Shown here: positions 21,314 through 32,314 of the stretch, piece after piece
How the letters are laid out: each line of letters opens with the position of its first letter
Position numbering within the stretch: position 1 is the first letter of the stretch
NCBI RefSeq assembly: GCF_001659605.2
Contig: NC_035162.2
Span: forward strand, 10,249,248-10,313,247
Reading direction: 5' to 3'
Source of the DNA: Manihot esculenta
Taxonomy: Eukaryota > Streptophyta > Magnoliopsida > Malpighiales > Euphorbiaceae
DNA length: 64,000 nt
The notes under the pieces: generated by a model
Told to the model about the DNA's origin: nothing
The model's input: the letters and a program-made list of their open reading frames with translations, nothing else
Databases searched by the model: none
Position numbers and translations under genes: made by a program

Positions 21314-24300
21314 ATGAAGGGTGGGAAGGTCTTGCTGCTTCTCCTTTTCTTGAATATAATCGCTTCTGGAGTGGTAAGGCTCAATCAAATTCTCATTTGC
21401 ATTTTGGTTGGGAGCATGTACTCTATAATTTTAAGATCTGCCTTAATTACTAGTATTAGAATATTTATCTGTTTGGTTTAGTAGGCGTGACTATGAACAA
21501 CCAAACTCACAATATATAAATTCTGTTGTCTTCCCTGAAATTTTTTACCTTCATTGTTTGCACTCAGATTGCTGGTAGTCCCCCAACATGCCCCGCTGAT
21601 CATAGCAGTGGATGCGATGATTCAGATGAATGGAAAGGGGAATTTTTCCCTGGCATTCCAAAAATTAAGTATGAGGTAAAGATGTTTTATCTTGTAGTTT
21701 GTCTCTATAAGTAATATGTCCAATCATGTGAAACTCTACTAAATACTGTGCCATTTTTTGGTTTACAGTATATATATATTTTTTATATCTCTTCAACTCC
21801 TTTTTTTAGTCATTTCGGAAGTTGTTTATTATCTCTCAAATTATTTTAGCGTTGTTATATAGTATATGTATCTCCATTTGCAGTTGGCTCTGCATCTTTC
21901 TTTGCAATTCTGCGGTGTTCTAAATGTACATATTTTGTTTTCTATCCACAGGGTCCTTCTAGTAAAAATCCACTTGCATTCAAATGGTACAAAGCAGAAA
22001 AAACTATTCTTGGGAAGAAAATGAAGGTGGTGTTTCATTCTTAGTATTGTATATTGTTTAAACTGTTTGATGTTCTGACAGTGATTCATGGCCATAGGAA
22101 TGGATGAGGTTCAGTGTTGCATTTTGGCATACATTTCGTGGGACAGGAGGCGACCCATTTGGTGCACCAACTAAATATTGGCCCTGGGAGGATGGTACCA
22201 ATTCACTGGCCATGGCCAAAAGGAGAAGTAAGTTTGATAAACATTAAGCATCATATATCAAGGATAATGCGTTGTATAAATGGCAATATATCTGTGAACA
22301 ACATTTCAGTGAGAGCCAATTTTGAGTTCCTTGAGAAGCTTGGAGTTGATATGTGGTGTTTCCACGATAGAGATATTGCACCAGAAGGCAAAACCCTGGA
22401 GGTGAGTCGTTTAAGATTATGGAAAATAGAAAAAAAAAGGTTCTCTTTGTCATGATTTGAACATTTGAGAAGCAAATCTTTGCCTTCTAAAATTGTTCTT
22501 AGCTTCTGATTATGTAATTTTCATTGATCACAAGTCTGCGAACTGAAACTAGTAATCTGGTGCTCTTTATTTTCCTTACAGGAAAGCAATGCAAACTTGG
22601 ATGAAATCGTGGCCCTTGCTAAAGAACTTCAGGTAGTTTTCATGAATGAATTAGCATTCAACTCATGTATCCCGTCTTGCTTTCAATGGGGCAGTTCACC
22701 CTTGGGACTTGGACAATTTATCCATATTTGATGCCATTGCCTGTTTCTCAAGTCTTTTCTGATGATGCTTCTTCCATCAGACAGCAACAGTGTTCTTTCT
22801 TTCTCTAGTTGCATATATTGTGATAACATATAAAATGTTACCCACCGAAGACCATGCAACGTGTGCCCTCCCATAGTGTTGTGGGTATGATCAGACTTGA
22901 ACCATTGCATGAGATGGGTCAGGGGACTCTAAAAGTCTGGTTTGGAGAATAAGGTCGGTAAGGAAGATAAATGCCCTCTCTCAGGGAACATCCCTCAGTT
23001 GAACCCTGTACAGAGGGGTATATAAAAACCTCAATCTCCATTTGGAAAAGCAACTTACACCTTATCTTCTTCAACCTCATAACTTACTATGTTACTCTAC
23101 AACCTTTAACACTTGAAAAACTTCAAGATCAGAACCATCGCTCACCTTTTTTATTAAGCTCATTTAATACCACTCACACCATACATACTCAACCTGGTAT
23201 TTGCATACAGTCCTTGTGGATCTACAAGTTATCATATTGAGATTAAAAAATTGTAAGCCCTTTTAAGTTTCAAGTACCTCAATTTTGTGATCATGCAGGG
23301 AACCAAGATCCATCCTTTGTGGGGTACAGCTCAGTTGTTTGTCCATCCTCGATTTATGCATGGTGCTGCTACTAGGTATTTGAATCTTTTCTTTAGTTGA
23401 ATGCTGAAGTAGAAATGGAATAATATGCATATTCATTGAACATTTGGTCCTTTTCTGCACAGTTCTGAAGTAGGTGTATATGCATATGCTGCAGCTCAAG
23501 TTAAGAAAGCAATGGAGGTGTGTTTACAATCTTAATATAGCTGTTTGAATATGACCTCTAATTATATAACAGAATTCCTACTTGCTTTTTCCATCTTTTT
23601 ACGATTGATATTTGTCAATAGGTCACACATTACTTAGGTGGAGAAAATTATGTCTTCTGGGGTGGTCGTGAGGGGTACCAGAGTCTCTTGAACACAAATA
23701 TGGAAAGGGAGCTTAATCATTTGGTATGCTCATTCGTATAACTCCTAAATTGTTTTGGAGTATGCACTTAAAGATCTTGTAATTTTTATTAGTGCTTGTT
23801 ATTCCCACAGTTTCTAACATGAAGCATTTTTCTCTTCCATTTAATTTTATGCGATTGGTACCCATAGGCAAGGTTTATGGAAGCAGCTGTTGCTTACAAG
23901 AAGAAGATTGGATTCAAAGGTATAATTATGCTTATTACATAAACATAGCATTATTTTCTAGTAGATTGAATTGGTTTTTTAATTAACTAGATTTTCCTTC
24001 TTTCACTTTGGTAAAATTCTATCTTTAATCCTTCTTTGCCTTTTAGGGACTCTGCTGATTGAGCCTAAGCCCCAGGAACCTACCAAACACCAGTAAGCTT
24101 TTCTATTTCATTATTCCTCTCTCTTTCTGTGCCTTACAGTTCCATTCTGTTTACAAATGCTGTTATTTTGTCAGGTATGATTGGGATGCCGCAACAGCAG
24201 CTAATTTCCTCCGAAAATACGGACTTCAAGGTTAGTATTTGTTTTCCTAATCTTGTGATTTTATAATATTTAGGGAGAAAACATCTATATACAGATTTTT

Positions 24301-25730
24301 GTATGCAAGTACAAGTTGATATTAGGACCCGATGAGAAATGCTTAACATTGACTTCTGTAGGAGAATTCAAGCTCAACATTGAGTGCAACCATGCCACTC
24401 TTTCTGGTCACAGGTACACATTCCTTATGCAATGCTCCATTTTTTGAGAAGATAATTGCCAACCACATTTTGATAGGCAATATTTGCTAACTCGTAATAC
24501 TTACGCATCCTGCAGCTGTCATCATGAGCTTGAAACTGCAAGAATCGATGGTTTGCTGGGAAATATAGATGCAAACTCTGGTGACCCTCAGATTGGTAAT
24601 GAATAATAAGAAACATTTGTGCTTTACAAATAGCCGCCTTTGGATCCTAGAGCAACCCAGATGAAAAAAATGCAGAAACATTTAGAAGTTGTAACATGAG
24701 GTGATTGTCATTTTTACAGGATGGGATACAGATCAGTTCCTGATGGATGTTGCAGAGGCAACTATGGTTATGCTTAGTGTGATAAGAAATGTAACTTCAA
24801 ATTGGTCATGAAAATTTGAATAACTGGCTAATTCAGATAGAATGGTATTATAATTATTTGTTTTTGGTCTTATCCAGGGAGGACTAGCGCCAGGAGGATT
24901 CAATTTTGATGCTAAATTGTTAGTTTCTGGCATATTGGTTTGCTTCTTGTTCTTGTATAGATGCATACAATATTTAATCATATGACTGCCTCTCTGCTTA
25001 TGATTTCATTATATTTTTAGGCGAAGAGAGAGTACTGATGTTGAGGACCTATTCATTGCTCATATTGCTGGAATGGATACTCTGGCTCGTGGACTAAGAA
25101 ATGCTGCCAAGCTGATTAAGGTCAGTTTTTTTTTTTAAATTAAATTTCATCTTCTTTACTTGATTTGATACTAATGAATTCTCTTTCTGTGCCATGAAGG
25201 AGGGTGCTTTGGCTGAACTCGTTCGCGGGAGGTATGAGAGTTTTGACACAGAAATTGGAGCGCAAATAGAGGTATGGGATATGCTTCCAATTAATTCCTC
25301 TCTTTGTTTTTTCTTGCTTAGTTTTGATTTCCTTTTGGAATTGATGCAAAAAAATAATGGTCCTCAACAGGCTGGTGAGGCTAATTTTGAACTCCTTGAG
25401 AAGAAAGCCATTGAATGGGGAGAACCCAATGTTCCTTCTGCTAAGCAGGTAATTAAATTATTTCACTCTTTTTTCTTTATTTGGATCAAATGCTTCAGCA
25501 ATCACAAAATATCTACCACATCCGATTCTCATATTGTGATTTCTTCTATTCTCTCCCTTTGGAATCCTTCTTCATTGAGCTTATGGTTGGCTTGCGTTTC
25601 ATATCAATTCAAAATTAAGATTGAACATATTGATGAACAATAATGAAAGGGTAATGGCAGAATCTAATAGAAGATTTTTGTTTGATGTTGGCAGGAACTT
25701 GCAGAGATGATTTTCCAGGCTTCACTATAG
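21314..25730 (+). CDS. XYLA: xylose isomerase
   Basis: This metal-dependent isomerase interconverts D-xylose and D-xylulose. Twenty exons join in frame: 21314-21373, 21568-21675, 21952-22026, 22098-22227, 22310-22401, 22582-22632, 23299-23375, 23463-23517, 23622-23723, 23868-23919, 24047-24092, 24175-24230, 24362-24413, 24516-24595, 24720-24790, 24878-24918, 25021-25120, 25200-25271, 25371-25448 and 25695-25730. The product is 477 aa, the usual plant length. Visible family motifs are [12 protein letters not shown] (catalytic His/Asp), [25 protein letters not shown] (metal-binding Glu), [15 protein letters not shown] and [16 protein letters not shown]. The first exon encodes a hydrophobic N-terminus ([16 protein letters not shown]), as in other plant members, so ER entry is likely. 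Some exon 3' borders rest on weak donors (for example AAATT/GTTAGT at 24918). Confidence 0.95.
22835..23245 (+). mobile_element. LTR-like insertion in xylose isomerase intron 6 (candidate)
   Basis: Intron 6 (22633-23298) is by far the longest in the gene. It holds a segment with GTTACCCACCGAAGACC near 22840, a TATA-like GGTATATAAAAACCTC near 23018 and a C-rich leader-like tract after it, similar in layout to a short Gypsy/Copia LTR. No target duplication was found. Identity is uncertain. Confidence 0.25.
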
Positions 25731-26152
25731 TCACATCAAGCTAATTAGTAGAGCTCTTCCCCCATTCCCCCACCATCCCTGTCCATAATTTTTAGTTGTC
25801 ATTTTAGAATTTTTTTTTAATTTAATAAAACAAATATTATTTTTGCTAAATGCAAAAATGGGTTAAAAAAATTATCATTTGATGTATATGCAAAATTGCC
25901 TTTTTTTTTAAAGCAACCAAGTGTTCGGAGAAATTAGAAAATTATATTTTATCAAAATTTGAACTATTTCCCCGTTAAATCTTCTCACTAAGAAATTTCC
26001 TTTTATTCTATTGATATAACAAGTTCCATCTTTTTCTTTTTTTCATTTAATTGAGATAGTAAATTAATTTCTCATTTACTACATTCTTTTTGTGAATTAA
26101 TGGAGATAAAACTAGTCTACGCTCACCCTCGGCGGTAATTTCTGGCTTGGCC
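25731..26152. other. intergenic gap between xylose isomerase and the PPR gene
   Basis: About 420 bp of AT-rich DNA that must contain the xylose isomerase 3'UTR/poly(A) region and the PPR promoter. No distinct element recognised. Confidence 0.5.
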
Positions 26153-27643
26153 ATGCACGTAGCTTCGCTATTCTGGGCAAGGACAAAGGCTCTTCTCTTC
26201 AATAAGCTCTTCTCCACCACCACTTCCACGAACCCTCAAAACAGTTCTCTCATTTCACACTATTTTGCCCTTCTTCACTCTTCCCCTAACCTAACCCATC
26301 TGCGCCACCTCCATGCTCGCTTAATCCGCACCTTCCTGTACGACAATGTAGTCCTCAGTTCTAAGCTGGTTTTGATGTACTCACATCACAACAAACTCAT
26401 TCCTCATTCTCTCTCTGTTTTCTTTCACATGCCATGTAGAAATATCTACTCTTGGAACATCATTATTGGTGAGTTTTCTCGGTCGTGTTTTCCCGAGAAA
26501 TCTTTAGACTTGTTTCTTCATATGTGGAGGGAATCCCATGTTCGACCCGATGACTTCTCGCTTCCTCTTGTTTTGCGGGCGTGTGCTGGTTCGGGATCTG
26601 TGGAACTAGGGAGTTCAGTGCATGGGTTGTGCGTGAAAACGGGTTGGGCCGTGAGTTTGTTTGTTGCATCGGCGTTGGTTTTTATGTACGTTACTTTTGG
26701 CAATTTGTTTTATGCTAGAGTGTTGTTTGATGGAATGTCTAAGAGAGATGCGGTGTTATGGACAGCAATGCTGGCTGGTTATGCTCAACATGGGGAACCA
26801 ATGTTTGGATTGCAAGTTTTTAGGAAGATGGTTGATATGGATGTCAAGGTTGATGGGGTTGTTATGGTGAGCTTGCTTTTGGTGTGTGGTCAATTGGGGT
26901 GGTTAAAACACGGAAAAAGTGTTCATGGGTGGTGTCTTAGAAATTGCTTGGCATTCGAATTAAGCTTAGGGAACGCTATAGTTGATATGTATGTTAAATG
27001 TGCAGCACTAGCTTATGCGCACAGTGTTTTCGATGAAATGAGTGAAAGAGACGTGTTTTCTTGGAGCTCTTTGATTTTGGGTTACGGATTGAGCGGCAAT
27101 GTTAGTGTTGCTTTGGCGCTTTTTGATCAGATGCATATGGGAGGGATTAAGCCCAATGATGTAACATTTCTTGGTGTCTTATCAGCGTGTGCCCATGGTG
27201 GCTTGGTGGAGGAAGCACGTTCCTACTTCAAAATGATCAAAGACTATGGACTGGTGGCTGGATTCAAACATTATGCTAGTATGGTTGATTGTCTAGGGAG
27301 AGCTGGGCTTTTGGAAGAGGCAGAGAGGTTTATGGAAGATATGCCCATGGAACCTGATGAAGCAGTGCTAGGTGCAATATTAGCGGGATGTAGAGTTCAT
27401 AATAATGTTGAGGTTGGAGAACGAATTGCAAAGAAATTAATTAGGTTGAAGCCAGAGAAAGCTGGATATTATGTGCTCTTGTCCAACATGTATGCAGCAG
27501 CTGGTAGATATGACGAGGCTGAGATAATTAGAGACTTGATGAAAGAAAAGAACGTCTCTAAGGTACCTGGGTATAGCTTGATTGAATCAAAGAGTTCTTT
27601 TCCTCTATCACAAAATGAAGATCTGGATTTTCTTGAAGTCTGA
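26153..27643 (+). CDS. pentatricopeptide repeat (PPR) protein, PLS/E type
   Basis: This is an intronless gene for a 496-aa protein. The start is the first ATG of the frame at 26153 (MHVASLFWARTKALLFNK); the codon two before it is TTG. The N-terminus is rich in hydrophobic, Arg/Lys and Ser/Thr residues, as in organelle targeting peptides. Typical plant PLS-class repeats follow: HARLIRTFLYDNVVLSSKLV, MPCRNIYSWNIIIGEF, GMSKRDAVLWTAMLAGY and MHMGGIKPNDVTFLGVLSAC. The E-domain signature is near the end (CRVHNNVEVGERIAKKL, YYVLLSNMYAAAGRYDEA, KVPGYSLIE). There is no DYW deaminase domain; the protein stops about 17 residues after the E motif. Such proteins bind organellar RNA and usually support C-to-U editing or processing. 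The target RNA cannot be told here. Confidence 0.93.
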   Translation: MHVASLFWARTKALLFNKLFSTTTSTNPQNSSLISHYFALLHSSPNLTHLRHLHARLIRTFLYDNVVLSSKLVLMYSHHNKLIPHSLSVFFHMPCRNIYSWNIIIGEFSRSCFPEKSLDLFLHMWRESHVRPDDFSLPLVLRACAGSGSVELGSSVHGLCVKTGWAVSLFVASALVFMYVTFGNLFYARVLFDGMSKRDAVLWTAMLAGYAQHGEPMFGLQVFRKMVDMDVKVDGVVMVSLLLVCGQLGWLKHGKSVHGWCLRNCLAFELSLGNAIVDMYVKCAALAYAHSVFDEMSERDVFSWSSLILGYGLSGNVSVALALFDQMHMGGIKPNDVTFLGVLSACAHGGLVEEARSYFKMIKDYGLVAGFKHYASMVDCLGRAGLLEEAERFMEDMPMEPDEAVLGAILAGCRVHNNVEVGERIAKKLIRLKPEKAGYYVLLSNMYAAAGRYDEAEIIRDLMKEKNVSKVPGYSLIESKSSFPLSQNEDLDFLEV

Positions 27644-28339
27644 TGAGTGATTTTGTGTGATATATTTACAATCGCTCCGGTTGCTTTGTTGGAGTAAGAT
27701 ACAAAAACAGAGTGCATCAGCGTCCGGAGACAAGGTTAGTCATATATGGCTTATCATTTTGGAGAATGCTTTGTATTGCATATCATGACTTTAAGTACCA
27801 CATGTCCTTAGTAGCCTTAGCTGCAACGTTTAAGTTGAACACCTCACCTTTCACTTTGTTGTACTAGAATCTGTGAAGCTAAAAATAAAATGAAAAAGAA
27901 AGAAAAAGAGGAAAACTTCTAATTGCAAAGGTCCCGACAAAACATAGAAAGAAAAGGTAAATGTGTCAATAAGCGGAGGGAAATAGAATTAAGTTCTTAA
28001 TGTGAGTGTTTCTTTTCTGACAAGGGGATCTAGGTTGTCATAATATTGAAAAGTGTTTCTTCTGTTTTCTCATTGATGTTTCAGTGTCCATCTTTTTTCT
28101 TCTTTTTGGTTGAGGTATCCTACTTAACTTATTTCAACATGAGAGAAGTAAAGTGTCATAATGTATTTTTGCTTTTACATGCATCAACATATTCATGCGA
28201 GTTTGATAGAAAGCTTATATCAAACAGGAACACATTGTTTTATATCCCTCCTAAAACGCATCTCTCTCCCTTATCCTCCTCCTCCTCCTCTTCTGGTGGA
28301 TTATCCTGTTTGTAGAGGAAAACAAAGCCAAATCCTTAG

Positions 28340-28770
28340 GTTAGTCTCTAATGCTTTGTTCGGATCGAGGGAAATAGAGAGAAGAGGAAAGAAAAGAAAT
28401 TTAATTACCCTAAATTCTTTGTTTGGACATCAACCAAGGGGGAAGAAAAGAAAAGAAAAAAATGGAAATAAAGAAAAAGAAATCATATTTCTCAAACTAT
28501 TTGTATTTAGTCCAAAGCATTTCTCTCTAAATTAGCAGGAAACAGAGAGAAATGAGAATTATTTATTTTAAAATACTTAAATATCATCATTATTTTAAAG
28601 CCTCAATTTCTTAATTTGTGAGGGTATATTAGTGTTATTTTTTATATTAGAGAAATTGTATTTTCTCCTATTCTAATAATCTATCCAGACAAATGAAAAT
28701 AAATCATATTATTATTATTATTATTTTCTCTTCATTTCTTCTTTTTTTTAATTTCTTTTCATTTCTCCTT
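28340..28770. mobile_element. MITE-like repeat
   Basis: Starts near GCTTTGTTCGGATCGAGGGA and is purine-rich (GGAAAGAAAAGAAATTT); it ends in the pyrimidine-rich complement-like tract at 28725-28770. The CTTTGTTTGG core recurs at 28418. This purine-to-pyrimidine fold-back layout is common in plant MITEs. Borders are approximate. Confidence 0.3.
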
Positions 28771-28782
28771 TATAATTAACAC

Positions 28783-29171
28783 TATGTTTGAATTGAGGGG
28801 AAAATAAGAGGGGAAGGAAAATTGGAGAGAAAAATAAAATTAGAGAGGAAAATAAACTTATTTTCCATCCATCACTTCAAAAAAAAAATAAGGAGAGAAA
28901 AATAAATCGAAAAGGTGAATTATGGGACCCATGAACATCCCCTCTGTTTTGTGAGAAAGTGAATAGTAAATAACTAAAATTACATTTTTATTTTTATAAT
29001 AATTTATTTTAATTATAAAATAAAGGACAAAATAGATATTTTACTATTTAATAAATAACTTTCCACCTTTATTTCCTTTTTATCATCCAAATAAAAAATA
29101 GAAAATAACTTTTTATTTATTTTTATTTTTCCTCTTTATTTTCTTTCCTCCTAAAAAACTTTCCAAACATA
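28783..29171. mobile_element. MITE-like element with short terminal inverted repeats
   Basis: The left end TATGTTTGAATTGAGG and the complement of the right end TATGTTTGGAAAG form short terminal inverted repeats about 390 bp apart. The left interior is purine-rich (GAGGGGAAGGAAAATTGGAG) and the right interior matches its complement. Both flanks contain TAATTAA-like sequence, which may include the target duplication. Confidence 0.45.
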
Positions 29172-31239
29172 ATTAATATAAGGGGCAAACAAAGGGTAAA
29201 GGTGAGTTGCACATTTTGATATGTGATTCTTAGGTGAGAGAAGTATTGGCTGTAGTGACAGTCTTGAAACTGAAGCACATCCAATACATTGGATCGATGT
29301 GTTTTTCTTTTAATGTCATTCTTTCACATCTATCATTTTGGATTTTATTTTCATAACTGGGACTCTAAAGATATTTCCTATTTGGGCTCACTTGAAAGGA
29401 GTACTTGACTACTTTACATATGAAAAATATATATAGTTATATTTTGATTACTTTACTACTCAAGGGTGTTTGCACTGTTGTAATCAGAGCGCTATTGAAG
29501 TATATATATATTAAATATATTAATTAAAATATATATATAAATTTAATTAAATTTTTGTATTTTTATTTAAAAGTCAAATAAATTTAATTTAAAATTTTGG
29601 GCCAATTAAGTGTTATACTCTTATTTAAGAGTCAAATAAATTTTTATTTAATATAATATTATTTTTAAATAATATAATCTTATTTTTAATAATAAAAATA
29701 TTTTTTATATAATAAAATTTTATTTTTATATTTTTAAAAATTATTTATCATATTTATATATTTTTAAAATTTTTTATGATAATTAAAAAATATGATATTT
29801 TAAATTATAAAAAATAATATTATATTATTAAAAAATAAAATTATATTAGATGATGGCTTATTTAATCTTTAAATAATAATATAAAAGCTTAATTAGCTAT
29901 TTTAAACTAGAGAATAAAAATATTAAAAGTTTAATTGAATTTATATTAATTAAAATTTTAATTTAAAAAATTATATGTAATATATTTTAGATTTTTTATA
30001 AAAATATTAAAATAATAAAATAATTATTTCTAAAACTTTTTGTAAATATGTAAGATGGAAAATGCCTTTTTTAGTCCTCAACCGTAATGCTGGTTTTGGA
30101 TTTATTCTGAAGAAGCCGTCATGCAATGAAGAGGATTGGTTCCGCCTTTTGGGGTTCATTGGTTCAGATGTACCTTTGAGTCACGCTCACATGCAATCAC
30201 CGAGTGGAGGAGTGAGTAGTCCTTATTGGCATACCTTGCTTGTGCTATCCTTTTTTACGATCCTTAATTTATATTTTTTTTGGTCCTGTAAAACAAAAGT
30301 TACTGGTAGAATTAATGTTTTTTTTTTTTCAGAAAATAATTGATTAAAGAGAATGTGCATAAAGATTTGATTTTTTTTTTATTATTTTGTTGTTGATATT
30401 ATTTCACTATATATAATTTTATGAATTTTAACATTTATAGTTAAAGTTTTGTAGTTCAATTAATACACACTTTTATGTAATTTTATTAGTTAACTAATTT
30501 AACTTTTTGTATAATATAATATAGAAGATAGGTAAAAATGAAATTTACACTAACTTCCTTAATTGTAGAAATTGGAATTGGCAGTATGCAATTTTCTTTA
30601 TGAGTAAAGTTTTTTTTTTTTTTGGGACAGAAATCAACTTGATGCTATTTTTCCCAATAATCTGTACTTAGTCTTGAATATTGGAAAGCTCATTATTATG
30701 ATGTAAATTTTTCTAAAAATATTTTGAATAATACTGTAACCCTTTCCACCATTCATTTGATACATTAAGCAAATTCATGTCTATTCTATTTAAAGATTTA
30801 CAAGCACGATTCATGCTTCTCCTATTTAATTAGTTTAAATATATTTATGATCCGCAAAATTAAATATAAAAACAAGGATGTAAATGAATCGCCTACTTCT
30901 GTATGGTTTGCAAATTACAATTGAATTAATTACAAAATTACTTTAAAATATATATATATATAATTTGAGTACAAAATAAATTTGTATTTATAAAGCAGTA
31001 AAAGTTATAATTTTTACACTTTTTTTAAAAAAAATCCCGAGTAGTGTCAGAAAAATGATTATTATATACAGAGACACAAACTCGGAAGCGCGCTGACAAG
31101 GGACAGACAGCGTCTCGTGAAAATCCACAAGATAGGATTTTCCTCTCTTCGAGGAAAGTCTCACTAAACACGCCTTTTTTTCCCATCACACATCTATTTC
31201 TTAATTATCTCTTTAATTCAACCCTTCTTCCTCCTCCGC

Positions 31240-31247
31240 TATATATA
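31240..31247 (+). promoter_or_regulatory. TATA box of the ribose-5-phosphate isomerase gene
   Basis: TATATATA about 250 bp before the start codon, followed by a C/T-rich leader (31250-31390) as in many plant genes. It is the only good TATA candidate close to the gene. Confidence 0.4.
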
Positions 31248-31498
31248 CTCTCTTCCATGAATCCAACTTCTTCGTCCCTCCCTGCAGCCTCCGCCACCTT
31301 CAAGTCTTCAACCCTGATTTTATCATCTGGGTTCCTCCTTCCTCTTCACCTTTCTTCCAAATCTCTTTCCTTTTTCATCTAGATTTTATCTGCTCTGGAA
31401 ATGGTTCTGCTTTAGATTTTGATTAATTTTAACCAAATTCTTTTCAACTGAATTAACCCATTTATTGTAATTTTTTTTGGGGTTCCCATTTTCAAGAA

Positions 31499-32314
31499 AT
31501 GGCCATTCCTTATCCTCATTTCAATTTTCGTGCCTCTGAATCCGTGGAGACAGGCTTGTCCCCTCTGTCTCCGTCCCCAGTAATACTAACCCAAGATGAA
31601 CTCAAGAAAATCGCTGCCTACAAAGCCGTCGAGTATGTTGAATCCGGCATGGTTATTGGCCTCGGCACTGGCTCCACCGCTAAGCATGCTGTGGACCGAA
31701 TTGGTGAGCTTTTGCGTCAAGGCAAGCTCAAGAACATTATCGGCATACCCACCTCAAAAAAGACCCACGAACAAGCTCTTTCTTTGGGAATCCCTTTGTC
31801 AGACCTTGACTCCTATCCAAATATCGATCTTGCAATTGATGGGGCCGACGAGGTTGATCCCCATCTCAATTTAGTGAAAGGCCGAGGTGGGTCCTTGTTG
31901 AGAGAGAAAATGATAGAGGGTGCTTGCAAGAAGTTCGTTGTAATTGTCGATGAGACTAAAATGGTGAAATATATTGGGGGTAGTGGGTTAGCTATGCCTG
32001 TTGAAATTGTGCCATTTTGTTGGAAATTCACTGCCAAGAGGTTGCAGGAGTTGTTTGGATACGCAGGTTGTGTGGCCAAGCTGAGGACCAAGGGTTCTAA
32101 TGGCAAGGAGAGTGGTGGGGAGCCTTTTGTTACTGATAATGGGAATTATATTGTGGATTTGTACTTCAAGAGAGATATGGGGGACTTGAAAGCTGCGAGT
32201 GATGCAATTCTGAGGCTAGCAGGTGTTGTTGAGCATGGCATGTTTCTTGATATGGCAACTACAGTCATTGTTGCAGGGGAACTTGGGGTCACTATCAAGA
32301 ATAAGCATACGTAG
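31499..32314 (+). CDS. RPI: ribose-5-phosphate isomerase A type
   Basis: This enzyme interconverts ribose 5-phosphate and ribulose 5-phosphate in the pentose phosphate pathway. A single exon encodes 271 aa (ATG 31499, TAG 32312-32314). RpiA motifs are complete: GLGTGSTAKHAVDRIG (phosphate loop, about residue 54), IPTSKKTHEQALSLGIPL, LAIDGADEVDPHLNLVKGRG with the catalytic Asp/Glu region, SLLREKMIE, and FVVIVDETKMV. The first ~30 residues (MAIPYPHFNFRASESVETGL) are not a strong transit peptide. Intronless structure and the short N-terminus fit the extraplastidic RPI1/RPI2 type better than the plastid RPI3 type. Localisation is inference. Confidence 0.95.
   Translation: MAIPYPHFNFRASESVETGLSPLSPSPVILTQDELKKIAAYKAVEYVESGMVIGLGTGSTAKHAVDRIGELLRQGKLKNIIGIPTSKKTHEQALSLGIPLSDLDSYPNIDLAIDGADEVDPHLNLVKGRGGSLLREKMIEGACKKFVVIVDETKMVKYIGGSGLAMPVEIVPFCWKFTAKRLQELFGYAGCVAKLRTKGSNGKESGGEPFVTDNGNYIVDLYFKRDMGDLKAASDAILRLAGVVEHGMFLDMATTVIVAGELGVTIKNKHT

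Larger units (their letters stand above)
27644..31239. other. long AT-rich intergenic region with MITE-like repeats
   Basis: About 3.6 kb between the PPR gene and the ribose-5-phosphate isomerase gene. 29480-30060 is nearly pure A/T. Two MITE-like segments occur at 28340-28770 and 28783-29171. A short less AT-rich island lies at 30065-30215. No supported gene. Confidence 0.5.

Noticed and set aside
26147..26152. TTG two codons upstream as PPR start
   Set aside because: Plants initiate at ATG; the ATG at 26153 is the first of the frame in this region.
28161..28535. 124-codon frame in the PPR-RPI spacer
   Set aside because: Overlaps purine-rich MITE-like sequence; Lys/Arg/Glu-rich by composition and not protein-like.
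21314..32314. Xylose isomerase and ribose-5-phosphate isomerase as a pentose-metabolism gene cluster
   Set aside because: They are about 6 kb apart with an unrelated PPR gene between and no sign of shared regulation; proximity is probably chance.
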